From NCBI RefSeq assembly GCF_001514305.1, contig NZ_KQ949075.1, positions 528,857 through 592,856 of the forward strand: a stretch of DNA of 64,000 nucleotides, given 5' to 3'. A program made the position numbers and the translations under genes. The notes under the pieces were generated by a model. The model did not search any database, was not told the origin of the DNA, and saw nothing but the letters and a program-made list of their open reading frames with translations. Source of the stretch: Streptomyces dysideae. Lineage in GTDB: Bacteria; Actinomycetota; Actinomycetes; Streptomycetales; Streptomycetaceae. Shown one piece after another: positions 36,300 to 44,264 of the stretch; within the stretch, counting starts at the first letter, position 1, and each line of letters opens with the position of its first letter.

Positions 36300-36341
36300 C
36301 CTCGGTTCTCCTTGGGGCGGCGGCCGTATGCGTGCACGGTA

Positions 36342-36386
36342 TTCACATTCGTGGACACGCTAAGGATCGCCGGCCCGCCCCGTCAA
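36342..36386 (-). promoter_or_regulatory. udh promoter with downstream operator motif
   Basis: On the minus strand TTGACG (36386-36381) and TAGCGT (36362-36357) have an 18-bp spacer. TTCACATTCGTGGAC (plus strand, 36342-36356) follows the -10 and resembles the motif in the kdgD promoter at 10 of 15 positions. It is an imperfect TTCAC-N4-GTGGA dyad. Confidence 0.6.
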
Positions 36387-36435
36387 GTGTGGCGCGGAGC
36401 CGGGAAATCCGCTCCTGAGTTGCGGGTTTGTGCGC

Positions 36436-36487
36436 TTGACCGGCTCTGAGGCGGCTTCATAGGGTGGCATTGTTCAGAAATGTAGAC
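36436..36487 (+). promoter_or_regulatory. kdgD promoter with downstream operator motif
   Basis: TTGACC (36436-36441) and TAGGGT (36460-36465) are separated by 18 bp, a near-ideal Streptomyces housekeeping promoter. TTCAGAAATGTAGAC (36473-36487) covers the expected transcript start and is the counterpart of the motif on the udh side. Confidence 0.65.
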
Positions 36488-36528
36488 GTCGATCAGAAGA
36501 ATGCACGCGCCTGTTCTAGGGAGAGCCC

Positions 36529-37470
36529 GTGACCGCTGCCCCCCTCGCCGCTCGCCTCAGCATCCCCAGCGGGCCGCTGTTCTTCCCCGTCACCGCCTAC
36601 GGCCCCGACGGCTCCCCCGACCTCGACGCCTACCGCGCGCATGTGCGCCGCGGGGTGGAGGCCGGGGCCGCCGCCGTGTTCGCGTGCTGCGGCACCGGGG
36701 AGTTCCACGCGCTGACGCCCGAGGAGTTCGAGACGTGCGTGCGGGCGGCCGTCGAGGAGACGGCGGGACGGGTGCCGGTCGTCGCGGGCGCCGGCTACGG
36801 CACCGCCCTCGCCGTGCGGTACGCGAAGCTGGCCGAGGGCGCCGGGGCGGACGGGCTGCTCGCCATGCCGCCGTATCTGGTGATCGCCGGGCAGGAGGGA
36901 CTGCTGCGGCACTACCGGGAGGTGGCCGCGGCGACCGCCCTCCCCGTGATCGTCTACCAGCGCGACAACGCCGTGTTCACCCCGCGGACCGTCGTCGAGC
37001 TGGCCCGCACGGACGGCATCATCGGCCTCAAGGACGGCCTCGGCGACCTCGACCTCATGCAGCGCATCGTCAGCGCCGTACGCACCGAGGTCCCCGGCGG
37101 CTTCCTCTACTTCAACGGTCTGCCGACCGCCGAGCAGACCCAGCTCGCCTACCGCGCCATCGGCGTCCCCCTCTACTCCTCCGCCGTGTTCTGCTTCGCA
37201 CCCGAGATCGCGCTCGCCTTCTACCGCGCGCTGGAGTCCGGTGACGCGCCGACGGTGAACCGGCTCCTGGACGGCTTCTACCGGCCCTTCGTCGAGCTGC
37301 GCGCCCAGGGCCGCGGGTATGCGGTCGCCCTCGTCAAGGCGGGGGTACGGCTGCGCGGTCTCGATGTGGGCGAAGTCCGGCCGCCGCTGCACGAGCCGAG
37401 CGAGGATCATGTCAAGCAGCTCGCTCAGATCATCGAGCGCGGGTATGCGCTGCTGGAGGAGGACCGGTGA
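36529..37470 (+). CDS. kdgD: 5-Dehydro-4-deoxyglucarate dehydratase
   Basis: KdgD dehydrates and decarboxylates 5-keto-4-deoxyglucarate to 2-oxoglutarate semialdehyde in the oxidative uronate/aldarate pathway. This DHDPS-family protein (313 aa) has CCGTGEFHAL, the tyrosine in VIVYQRDNA and the Schiff-base lysine in IIGLKDGLGD, and FNGLPTAEQ near the end, matching KdgD rather than DapA. GTG 36529 follows GGGAGAG. The stop overlaps the next gene (GTGA). Confidence 0.9.
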   Translation: MTAAPLAARLSIPSGPLFFPVTAYGPDGSPDLDAYRAHVRRGVEAGAAAVFACCGTGEFHALTPEEFETCVRAAVEETAGRVPVVAGAGYGTALAVRYAKLAEGAGADGLLAMPPYLVIAGQEGLLRHYREVAAATALPVIVYQRDNAVFTPRTVVELARTDGIIGLKDGLGDLDLMQRIVSAVRTEVPGGFLYFNGLPTAEQTQLAYRAIGVPLYSSAVFCFAPEIALAFYRALESGDAPTVNRLLDGFYRPFVELRAQGRGYAVALVKAGVRLRGLDVGEVRPPLHEPSEDHVKQLAQIIERGYALLEEDR

Positions 37471-38630
37471 AGGCGTCGACTTTCGTCTACCCCTGGGACG
37501 TCAACGGAGACCCGGAGGCCCCCGCGAGGATCGCCTCCCTCGGGGTGCGGCAGGTGACCCTGGCCGCCGCTTACCACTCCACCCGCGCCCTCACCCCCCG
37601 CCACCCGCGCCACCGCATCGTCACCGCCGAGCACGCGGCCGTGCTGTACCCGACCGACGGACGCTGGGACGGCCGTGAGCTGCGCCCGTACCCGGCCGGC
37701 GACTGGGCGCCCGGGGACGCCTTCGGCGAGGCCGCCGCCGCGCTCACGGACGCCGGTCTCGAGGTGCACACCTGGGTGGTCCTCGCGCACAACTCCCGGC
37801 TGGGCGCCGAACACCCGGACACCTCGGTCGTCAACGCCTACGGCGACCGCTACCCGTGGGCCCCCTGCATCGCGCAGCCCGCCACGCGCGCGTACCTCGT
37901 CGAGCTGGCCGCCGAGGCGGCCGTACGGCCCGGAGCGCGTGGCACCGAGCTGGAGTCCCTCGGCTGGTACGGGCTCCAGCATCTGCACGCCCACGACAAG
38001 ACCGGCGGGGTCGGGCTCGGGGATGCCGGGCAGTACCTGATGGCGCTCTGCTTCTGCGTGACGTGCCGCGAGGGGTACGCGGAACAGGGTCTGGACGCCG
38101 ACGAGCTGGCCGCCGCCGTGCGGGCCGCCCTGGAGCCGCTGTGGCAGGGGTCGGCCGTCGACGAGGGCTGGACGGGGGTCGAGAAGCTGCTCGGCGGGCC
38201 GAAGGCGGCGGCCACGCGCGCGTGGCGCGACGCAACCGCCCGTACCTTGCAGGAGACGGCGGTCCGCGCGGTCCGCGAGGCGGCTCCCGAGGGCTTCCAG
38301 GTGCTGCTGCACGCGGACCCGGTGACGTACCACTGCGGCGCCAACCCGGGCGTCGACCCCGAGCACATCCTGTCCGTCGCGGACGGCGTGGTCGTACCGT
38401 GCGCGGGCGGCCCCGGCCTGCTGGCGCCCTTCGCCGGGCAGCGCCGCGACGGCGCCGTCATCGCCGCCAACTTCGGCGTGGTCTCCGGGATGGGCGGCAG
38501 CCCCGGCACGCTGGCGTCCGACGCGGCACGCGCGCGTGAGCTGGGGGCCACGGAGATCCGGCTCTATCACGCGGGGTTGGCGTCGGACGGGGACTTGGCG
38601 GCGGTACGGGAGGCGCTCGCCGGGTTCTGA
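37467..38630 (+). CDS. Unknown protein coupled to kdgD
   Basis: The 387-aa soluble protein begins MKASTFVYPWDVNGDPEAPA. It has scattered Trp/His/Cys residues (LMALCFCVTCREGY, VLLHADPVTYHCG) and strand-helix alternation that suggests a TIM-barrel fold, perhaps hydrolase-like, which is a visual impression only. GTG 37467 overlaps the kdgD stop, so the two are translationally coupled. That context implies a role in hexuronate or oligouronide use. No family was recognised. Its last 64 bp overlap the convergent MFS gene. Confidence 0.8.
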   Translation: MKASTFVYPWDVNGDPEAPARIASLGVRQVTLAAAYHSTRALTPRHPRHRIVTAEHAAVLYPTDGRWDGRELRPYPAGDWAPGDAFGEAAAALTDAGLEVHTWVVLAHNSRLGAEHPDTSVVNAYGDRYPWAPCIAQPATRAYLVELAAEAAVRPGARGTELESLGWYGLQHLHAHDKTGGVGLGDAGQYLMALCFCVTCREGYAEQGLDADELAAAVRAALEPLWQGSAVDEGWTGVEKLLGGPKAAATRAWRDATARTLQETAVRAVREAAPEGFQVLLHADPVTYHCGANPGVDPEHILSVADGVVVPCAGGPGLLAPFAGQRRDGAVIAANFGVVSGMGGSPGTLASDAARARELGATEIRLYHAGLASDGDLAAVREALAGF

Positions 38631-39823
38631 AACAGCGGTGCGGTCGTCACCAGCCATACCGCGCCCAGTACGGCCGACAGCAGCCGTACGTCGAGGAGTT
38701 CCACGAGTGCCGCCCCCACGGCCAGCCCGATGACGTTCGGCGCGAAGACGAGCGTGTTGGCCGTGGCGACCGTACGGCCGAGCAGCGCGTCCGGTGTCTC
38801 GCGCTGTACGGCGGTGAGCGCGGCGATCAGGACACAGGGCAGGCCCGCGCCGATCGCCGCGCTGCTCACCAGGGCCAGGGGGTCGGACGGGACGGCCCGC
38901 AGCCCCACCGCGGCGGCCGTGAGGGCGATGCCGTACGCGGCGAAGCGGCGTTCGCCGAGACGACGCAGCGCGGGCCCCGAGAGCAGCCCGATCGCCACCG
39001 AACCGGCGCCCTGGACGGCGTACAGCACACCGGCGTACGTGGGGGCGTGCCCGAGGGTGTCGATGAAGGCGTAGACCATCGCCCCGTTGAGCCCGGCGAA
39101 GAGCATGGTGGTGCCGCCGGACAGGACCAGGGGGCGCAGCCGGGGGTGCGTCCACAGGTGGCGGGCGCCCTCGGTGGTCTGCGCACGCCAGTTGCCGCTC
39201 GGCGGCCGGGGCCTGCTCTCGCGGGCCCGCAGGCAGGCGTACAGGCCGGTCGCGACCACGAACGTCGCGGCGTCGAGCAGGGCCACGCTCGGGCCGCCGT
39301 ACGCCGCGTAGACGCCGGCGCCGGCCAGCGGGGCGAGGAGTTTCATGCCCTCGGCGGCGGTCATGCGCAGTCCGTTGAAGTCGCCGAGCAGGGAGGGGGA
39401 GACGGCGTTCGCGACGAGGGCCGACTCGGCGGCGTCGTGGACGACGCCCGCGGCGCCGTAGACGAACAGGACCGCGAACAGGAGCCAGAGGCGGCCCGGG
39501 GAGTCGACGGTGAAGAGGGTGAGCAGGAGGGCGGCCAGAAGGAGGTTCGCGCCGATCAGCAGCGGTTTTCGGCGATGGGGGAGGTCGGCGAGCGTGCCGA
39601 GGAGGGGGCCGGCCAGGGTGGGCGCCCACATCGCGAGCAGGCACAGCGCGGCCAGGCCGTCGGAGCCGGTGAGGTCCTTGACCCAGACGCCGGATGCCAG
39701 CCACAGCGCCGACGTGCCGAAGCCGGAGACGACAACTCCGGCGAGACAGAGGCCGGCGTTGCGGTCGCGCAGGACGCGCAGGAGTGTCCAGGTGGTGGTC
39801 GTGGTGGTCGTGGTGGTCGTCAT
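38567..39823 (-). CDS. MFS transporter with poly-threonine N-terminus
   Basis: The 418-aa permease has about 12 hydrophobic segments and the MFS-3 type layout of antibiotic or metabolite exporters (MWAPTLAGPLLGTLADLPHR). Residues 2-11 are ten threonines encoded by a trinucleotide/9-bp microsatellite, an unusual start. It is convergent with the unknown kdgD-coupled gene and overlaps it by 64 bp. The substrate is unknown. Confidence 0.85.
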   Translation of the reverse strand: MTTTTTTTTTTWTLLRVLRDRNAGLCLAGVVVSGFGTSALWLASGVWVKDLTGSDGLAALCLLAMWAPTLAGPLLGTLADLPHRRKPLLIGANLLLAALLLTLFTVDSPGRLWLLFAVLFVYGAAGVVHDAAESALVANAVSPSLLGDFNGLRMTAAEGMKLLAPLAGAGVYAAYGGPSVALLDAATFVVATGLYACLRARESRPRPPSGNWRAQTTEGARHLWTHPRLRPLVLSGGTTMLFAGLNGAMVYAFIDTLGHAPTYAGVLYAVQGAGSVAIGLLSGPALRRLGERRFAAYGIALTAAAVGLRAVPSDPLALVSSAAIGAGLPCVLIAALTAVQRETPDALLGRTVATANTLVFAPNVIGLAVGAALVELLDVRLLSAVLGAVWLVTTAPLFQNPASASRTAAKSPSDANPA

Positions 39824-39978
39824 GCCAGGTCATCGTGGATCTAAGGCGGGGGGGCGCGGGATCGGGCAGGTGCCTTAGATATGGCGGTGCTGTGCCGGTG
39901 AGCGATGAGTTTTGTGCGCGCGGTCGGTCCACCTTTCAGAGCCGGTGCAGACCGGACCCGTTCGCGTGAGGAGCACCG

Positions 39979-40569
39979 ATGACCGACCACCCGATCCTCG
40001 ACCTCGGACCCCAGACCCGCGTCGTCGCGCAGCTGGTGGAGGGCGTGCGTGACGATCAGCTGGCGGACGGGACGCCGTGCCCGGGTTACGCGGTCCGCAA
40101 CATGCTGGGCCACCTGGCCGGACTCTCCGTCGCCTTCCGCGACGCCGGCCGCAAGGACCTGGGCCCCACGACCGACACCAGCCCGGAGGCCGCCGTACCG
40201 GACATCGGCCCCGGCTGGCGCGAGGAACTGCCCAAGGTCCTCGACGAACTGGCCGAGGCATGGCGCCACCCGGCCGCCTGGACCGGCGACACCCGCGCGG
40301 GCGGCGTGCCGCTGACGGGCGCGGAAGCGGGCGCCGTCGCGGTGAACGAACTGGTGATCCACGGCTGGGACCTGGCCCGGTCGACCGGTCAGGAGTACGA
40401 GCCCGACCCGGGCGCGCTGCAGCTGTCGTACGGCATGCTCCTCGCGGCCGCCGACGACCCGAGCCGGGGCGGCGGCATCTTCGGTCCGGTCGTGCCCGTA
40501 CCGAACGACGCGCCCCTCCTCGACCGTGCGATCGGCCTGAGCGGCCGGGACCCGGAGTGGACGCCGTAG
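39979..40569 (+). CDS. TIGR03086-type DinB/MDMPI-like metal-binding protein
   Basis: The 196-aa protein has a four-helix DinB-like layout with CPGYAVRNMLGHLAGL and NELVIHGWDLARSTG, the metal-ligand blocks of the mycothiol-dependent maleylpyruvate isomerase-like family. Such proteins are thought to be mycothiol-dependent transferases. ATG 39979 has GAGGAG upstream. It appears monocistronic. Confidence 0.85.
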   Translation: MTDHPILDLGPQTRVVAQLVEGVRDDQLADGTPCPGYAVRNMLGHLAGLSVAFRDAGRKDLGPTTDTSPEAAVPDIGPGWREELPKVLDELAEAWRHPAAWTGDTRAGGVPLTGAEAGAVAVNELVIHGWDLARSTGQEYEPDPGALQLSYGMLLAAADDPSRGGGIFGPVVPVPNDAPLLDRAIGLSGRDPEWTP

Positions 40570-40667
40570 CGCCCGCAGCGGTACCGGTGATCACTCGATC
40601 GGGGTATGCGCATGCGTTCGGCCGCCGCGCCCCGCGCACATGGATACCGTCGGCGCCATGCCCGTCA

Positions 40668-41537
40668 GTGCACCACGAATCCCTGCACCAGGTGTTCCAG
40701 CAGGACACCAAGCTGCTCGTCACCTCGATGCAGGGCCTGCTCGGTCTCTCCATCGGACCGGTCCTGGAGATCACACCGCTCGACACCGTCACTACCGAGC
40801 TGATGCCGGTGGAGAGACGGGTCGACGCCCTGTTCCAGCTGGACACGGAGAAGACGCGCTATGTCGTGGCCTTGGAATCCCAGGGGAAACCCGACGCGGA
40901 CAAGCGTCGCTCGTGGCCGTACTACCTGGCGTACCTCGGTGAGCGGTACGACGCCGACGCCGTGCTGATCGTGCTCACCGACGAACCGCTGACCGAGCGG
41001 TGGGCCGCACAGCCGATCGCCTCGGGTTTCCCGGAGCGGCCCTCGCTCATCGCCCAGCCGCACGTCCTCGGTCCGACCAGCGTTCCGCTGATCAGCAGCG
41101 CGGACGAGGCGCGCGGCGACATCGCCCTGTGGGTGCTGTCCAGCCTGGTTCATGGTCGCCGGCCGGCGAACGCTGGCATACTGACCGCACTGGCCCAGGA
41201 GCTCAAGGACATGGACCCCGACGAAGCGGTGGTCTACGCCGAGTATGTGGAGGCCGGCCTCACGGGCTCCGAAGTCGTCGAGATCTGGAGACAACTGATG
41301 AGCACCAAGATCTTCTACCGTTCCGCGGCAGCCCAGCAGGTCCGCGCGGAGGTCCGTGAGGAGGTCCGCGCGGAGGAGCGGGCGCAGGCGGTACTCATGG
41401 TGCTGGAACGGCGTGGGCTGGAGGTCCCGGACGGTGTGCGTGAGCGTGTGCTGTCCTGCCGTGACTCCGAGGAGCTCAGCGCTTTGGTGGACCGGGCCTG
41501 GGAGGTTACGCGTGCGCAGGACCTTTTCGGTGACTGA
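40668..41537 (+). CDS. Rpn-family putative nuclease
   Basis: The 289-aa protein resembles Streptomyces Rpn/PD-(D/E)XK-type proteins, beginning HHESLHQVFQQDTKLL. The putative nuclease core lies in RRVDALFQLD and YVVALESQGKPD, where D...E-x-Q would be the catalytic set. Rpn proteins are recombination-promoting nucleases or related defence factors. The C-terminal 75 residues are repeated immediately downstream. GTG 40668 was chosen by similarity; no good ribosome-binding site is visible. Confidence 0.75.
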   Translation: MHHESLHQVFQQDTKLLVTSMQGLLGLSIGPVLEITPLDTVTTELMPVERRVDALFQLDTEKTRYVVALESQGKPDADKRRSWPYYLAYLGERYDADAVLIVLTDEPLTERWAAQPIASGFPERPSLIAQPHVLGPTSVPLISSADEARGDIALWVLSSLVHGRRPANAGILTALAQELKDMDPDEAVVYAEYVEAGLTGSEVVEIWRQLMSTKIFYRSAAAQQVRAEVREEVRAEERAQAVLMVLERRGLEVPDGVRERVLSCRDSEELSALVDRAWEVTRAQDLFGD

Positions 41538-41784
41538 CACCGGTGGCCTGAGCACCAAGATCTTCTACCGTTCCGCGGCAGCCCAGCAGGTCCGCAAGGA
41601 GGGCCGCGCGGAGGTGTGGGCGCAGGCGGTACTCATGGTGCTGGAGCGGCGTGGGCTGGAGGTCCCGGACGGTGTGCGTGAGCGTGTGCTGTCCTGCCGT
41701 GACTCCGAGGAGCTCGGCGTTGTGCTGGACCGGGCCTGGGAGGTCACGGAGGTCACGCGCGCGCAGGATCTCTTCGGCGACTGA
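41530..41784 (+). pseudogene. Tandem duplicate of the Rpn C-terminus
   Basis: The 84-codon frame from GTG 41530 overlaps the Rpn stop and repeats its tail, from STKIFYRSAAAQQVR to AQDLFGD, with most positions identical. The second copy has a shorter charged stretch (a deletion) and an extra TEV near the end. It lacks the nuclease core, so it is a duplication remnant or, if translated, a possible partner/inhibitor of the full protein. Confidence 0.75.
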
Positions 41785-41802
41785 TATCGACTGACAGCCC
41801 CC

Positions 41803-42555
41803 ATGCCCCTCAGCCTCACCGTCCTCGGCACCGCCTCCCCGCACCCCGCCCCCGATCGCCCCTGCTCCGGCTATCTGCTATGGGGCGGGGGCGCTGAGGT
41901 GTGGGTGGATGCGGGTACGGGCACGTTCGCGGAGTTGCAGCGGCACACCGATCCCCGGCGGCTCACGGCGATCTGGATCTCGCATCTGCACGCCGATCAC
42001 ACCACCGATCTACTGGCCGCCGTGTACGGGCTGGCCTATGGCGGCCTCACTCCGGACGCGCCGATTCCGGTCTATGCGCCGGCTGACTGCGGGCAGCGTC
42101 TCGCCGGGTTCTTCGGGCGGGCGGACGCCGGCTTTCTGAGTGGCATCCTCGACTTCCGCTCCCTGTACGACGGCCACACCGCCCGGCATGGCGACCTGCT
42201 GCTCACCTCGCGTGCCGTCGTGCACGACGTCGAGGCGTACGGGCTGCGGGTCGAGAGCGGCGGGCGGGTGCTCGCGTACTCGGGGGACAGCGGTCCCTGC
42301 CCCGCACTCACCGAACTCGCCCGCGACGCCGACCTGTTCCTGTGCGAGGCCGACATCGACGCACATCGCGAAGGCAAACAGGTGCACCTGACGCCCGAGG
42401 ACGCCGGAACCGCCGCCCGCCGGGCAGGGGTTCGGGAGCTGTGCATCACCCATGTCGGGCCGACGCTCGCCCCGGAGGCAGCGACCGCTCGCGCCGCCGC
42501 GGCCTTCGGCGGGCCGACCCTCACCGCGCGCGAAGGCCACGAACTGCGCGTCTGA
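41803..42555 (+). CDS. MBL-fold metallohydrolase
   Basis: The 250-aa protein has the metallo-beta-lactamase signature HLHADH (in WISHLHADHTTDLL), a strand VWVDAGTGT and a later LAYSGDSGPC with a distal CITHVGPTL histidine, as in RNase Z-like or phosphodiesterase members. The substrate is unknown. It stands just after the Rpn remnant and ahead of the pectin-locus regulator. Confidence 0.88.
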   Translation: MPLSLTVLGTASPHPAPDRPCSGYLLWGGGAEVWVDAGTGTFAELQRHTDPRRLTAIWISHLHADHTTDLLAAVYGLAYGGLTPDAPIPVYAPADCGQRLAGFFGRADAGFLSGILDFRSLYDGHTARHGDLLLTSRAVVHDVEAYGLRVESGGRVLAYSGDSGPCPALTELARDADLFLCEADIDAHREGKQVHLTPEDAGTAARRAGVRELCITHVGPTLAPEAATARAAAAFGGPTLTAREGHELRV

Positions 42556-42636
42556 TCGGCAACCACAACTTCCTTTGTCAGAAGCATTGACGAAACACAG
42601 GGACGCTCCTACCTTCAACGCGTCGTACTTCGTACG

Positions 42637-42678
42637 TCATATATGAGACGCGATACGTGAGATCCGATACGCGAGATC
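42637..42678. repeat. Palindrome and 14-bp tandem repeat before the GntR gene
   Basis: TCATATATGA (42637-42646) is a perfect palindrome. It is followed by CGATACGTGAGATC and CGATACGCGAGATC (42651-42664 and 42665-42678), which are 13/14 identical. The block ends 12 bp before the regulator's ATG and is the best operator candidate for autoregulation. Confidence 0.55.
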
Positions 42679-42690
42679 CGAGAGGCGCGC

Positions 42691-43359
42691 ATGACCTCTG
42701 TGCCCACGCCGATCCCCTCCCGCACGCAGTATGTGCTGGAGGAGATCAAACGCCGCATCCTCACCGGGCAGTTGACGCCTGGTCAGGCCCTGGTCGAGAC
42801 CGAGCTCGCCGCGCAGTTCGGGGTGTCCAAGACCCCGGTGCGGGAGGCGCTCAAGACCCTGGCCGGGACCGGGCTCGTCGTGATGAACCAGTACAAGGGC
42901 GTCACGGTGCGCATGGTGGACGCGGACATGGCGCGCGAGGTCTACGACGTGCGGCTGCTCCTCGAACCCGAGGCGCTGAAGCGGGCCGTGAAACGCGGGG
43001 CGTCCCTCGACGCCGCACGCGACGCGCTGACCCGCGCCGACGACGCCACCGACACCGCCGAACGGTCCCTTGCCAACCGGGAGTTCCACCGCGCCCTGTA
43101 CCTGCCGTGCGGCAACCCGCTGCTCGGCCGGATGCTCGACGAGGTCCGTGACCAGGCGGCCCTCGTCTCGGCCGTCGCCTGGGCCGCCTCCCCCTCCTGG
43201 GAGCGGGAGGCGGGCGAGCACCGGGAGATCCTGCGGCTCGCCCTCGACGGTGACGCCGACGGCGCGGCGCGCGCCCTCCACGCCCATATCGCGTCGTTCG
43301 TCGAGCGGGCCTTCCCGGCAGCGGAGTCCGGGGCCCAGGGAGAGGACGGTCAGGCATGA
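42691..43359 (+). CDS. GntR/FCD-family regulator of sugar-acid genes
   Basis: The 222-aa FadR-type protein has a GntR winged helix (YVLEEIKRRILTGQLTPGQ, LAAQFGVSKTPVREALKTL) and an FCD domain whose VYDVRLLLEPEAL and ANREFHRALY segments carry likely metal/ligand residues. It overlaps the DHDPS-family gene by ATGA. FCD regulators of such clusters usually respond to uronates, aldonates or their keto-deoxy products. Confidence 0.9.
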   Translation: MTSVPTPIPSRTQYVLEEIKRRILTGQLTPGQALVETELAAQFGVSKTPVREALKTLAGTGLVVMNQYKGVTVRMVDADMAREVYDVRLLLEPEALKRAVKRGASLDAARDALTRADDATDTAERSLANREFHRALYLPCGNPLLGRMLDEVRDQAALVSAVAWAASPSWEREAGEHREILRLALDGDADGAARALHAHIASFVERAFPAAESGAQGEDGQA

Positions 43360-44264
43360 CAGCGACGTTCGAGACCCAGCGGACGGCCCTGGCCGACGTG
43401 GTGGCGATCCCGGTGACCCCGTTCGCCGAGGATGGCACCGTCGACCGGGACGTCCACCGGGCCCTGCTGCGTCGTCTCCTCGACGGTGGGGTCAGGACCC
43501 TCACCCCCAACGGCAACACCGGCGAGTTCTACGCCCTCGCCCCCGAGGAGCGGAAGCTCGTCACCGAGCTGACCATCGAGGAGGTCGGGCAGCGGGCGGC
43601 CGTTCTCGTCGGTGTCGGCCACGACGTGCCCACCGCCATCGCCTCCGCCCGGCACGCCCGCGAGCTCGGCGCCCAGATGGTGATGGTCCACCAGCCCGTC
43701 CACCCGTACGTCTCCCAGACCGGCTGGGTCGACTACCACCGCGCCATCGCCGCGGCCGTGCCCGAGCTCGGTGTCGTCCCGTACATCCGCAACGCCCAGC
43801 TCAGTGGCCTGCGCCTCGCCGAGCTCGCCGACACCTGCCCGAACGTCGTCGGCGTGAAGTACGCCGTCCCGGACGCCGCCAGGTTCGCCGCCTTCGCCCG
43901 GGACGCGGGACTGGAGCGGTTCGTCTGGGTCGCCGGACTGGCCGAGCCGTACGCCCCCTCGTACTTCTCCGCGGGCGCCACCGGCTTCACCTCCGGGCTG
44001 GTGAACGTCGCCCCCGCCGTCTCCATGAACATGATCGAAGCGCTTCGATCCGGGGACTATCCGGCCGCGATGAAGGTCTGGGAGCAGATCCGCCGCTTCG
44101 AGGAGCTGCGCGCCGCCAACGGCTCCGCCAACAACGTCACCGTCGTCAAGGAGGCCCTCGCCTCCCTCGGCCTGTGCCGGCGCGACGTCCGCCCGCCCAG
44201 CAGCCACCTGCCCGAGGACCAACGGGCGGAAGTCGCCGCCATAGCCGCCGGATGGTCGATATGA
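43356..44264 (+). CDS. DHDPS-family aldolase/dehydratase for a sugar acid
   Basis: The 302-aa class I aldolase-fold protein has NGNTGEFYAL in place of the DapA GTTGE loop, the tyrosine in VVPYIRNAQ and the lysine in VVGVKYAVPD. It is more like sugar-acid dehydratases/aldolases (KdgD, 2-keto-3-deoxy-pentonate dehydratase) than DapA. It sits between the GntR regulator and an IlvD/Edd dehydratase, overlapping both, so it most likely handles the 2-keto-3-deoxy acid that the dehydratase makes. The specific substrate is open. Confidence 0.85.
   Translation: MTATFETQRTALADVVAIPVTPFAEDGTVDRDVHRALLRRLLDGGVRTLTPNGNTGEFYALAPEERKLVTELTIEEVGQRAAVLVGVGHDVPTAIASARHARELGAQMVMVHQPVHPYVSQTGWVDYHRAIAAAVPELGVVPYIRNAQLSGLRLAELADTCPNVVGVKYAVPDAARFAAFARDAGLERFVWVAGLAEPYAPSYFSAGATGFTSGLVNVAPAVSMNMIEALRSGDYPAAMKVWEQIRRFEELRAANGSANNVTVVKEALASLGLCRRDVRPPSSHLPEDQRAEVAAIAAGWSI
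44034..44049. promoter_or_regulatory. 16-bp AAGCGCTT palindrome inside the DHDPS-family gene
   Basis: ATCGAAGCGCTTCGAT is a perfect palindrome with the LacI-type core AAGCGCTT. It lies within coding sequence about 210 bp before the IlvD/Edd start, so it may be an internal operator or coincidental. Confidence 0.35.

Noticed and set aside
37467..42555. Defence island built around the Rpn-type nuclease and TnpB
   Set aside because: The genes are 22 kb apart and separated by ordinary metabolic and transport genes; no other defence families were recognised.
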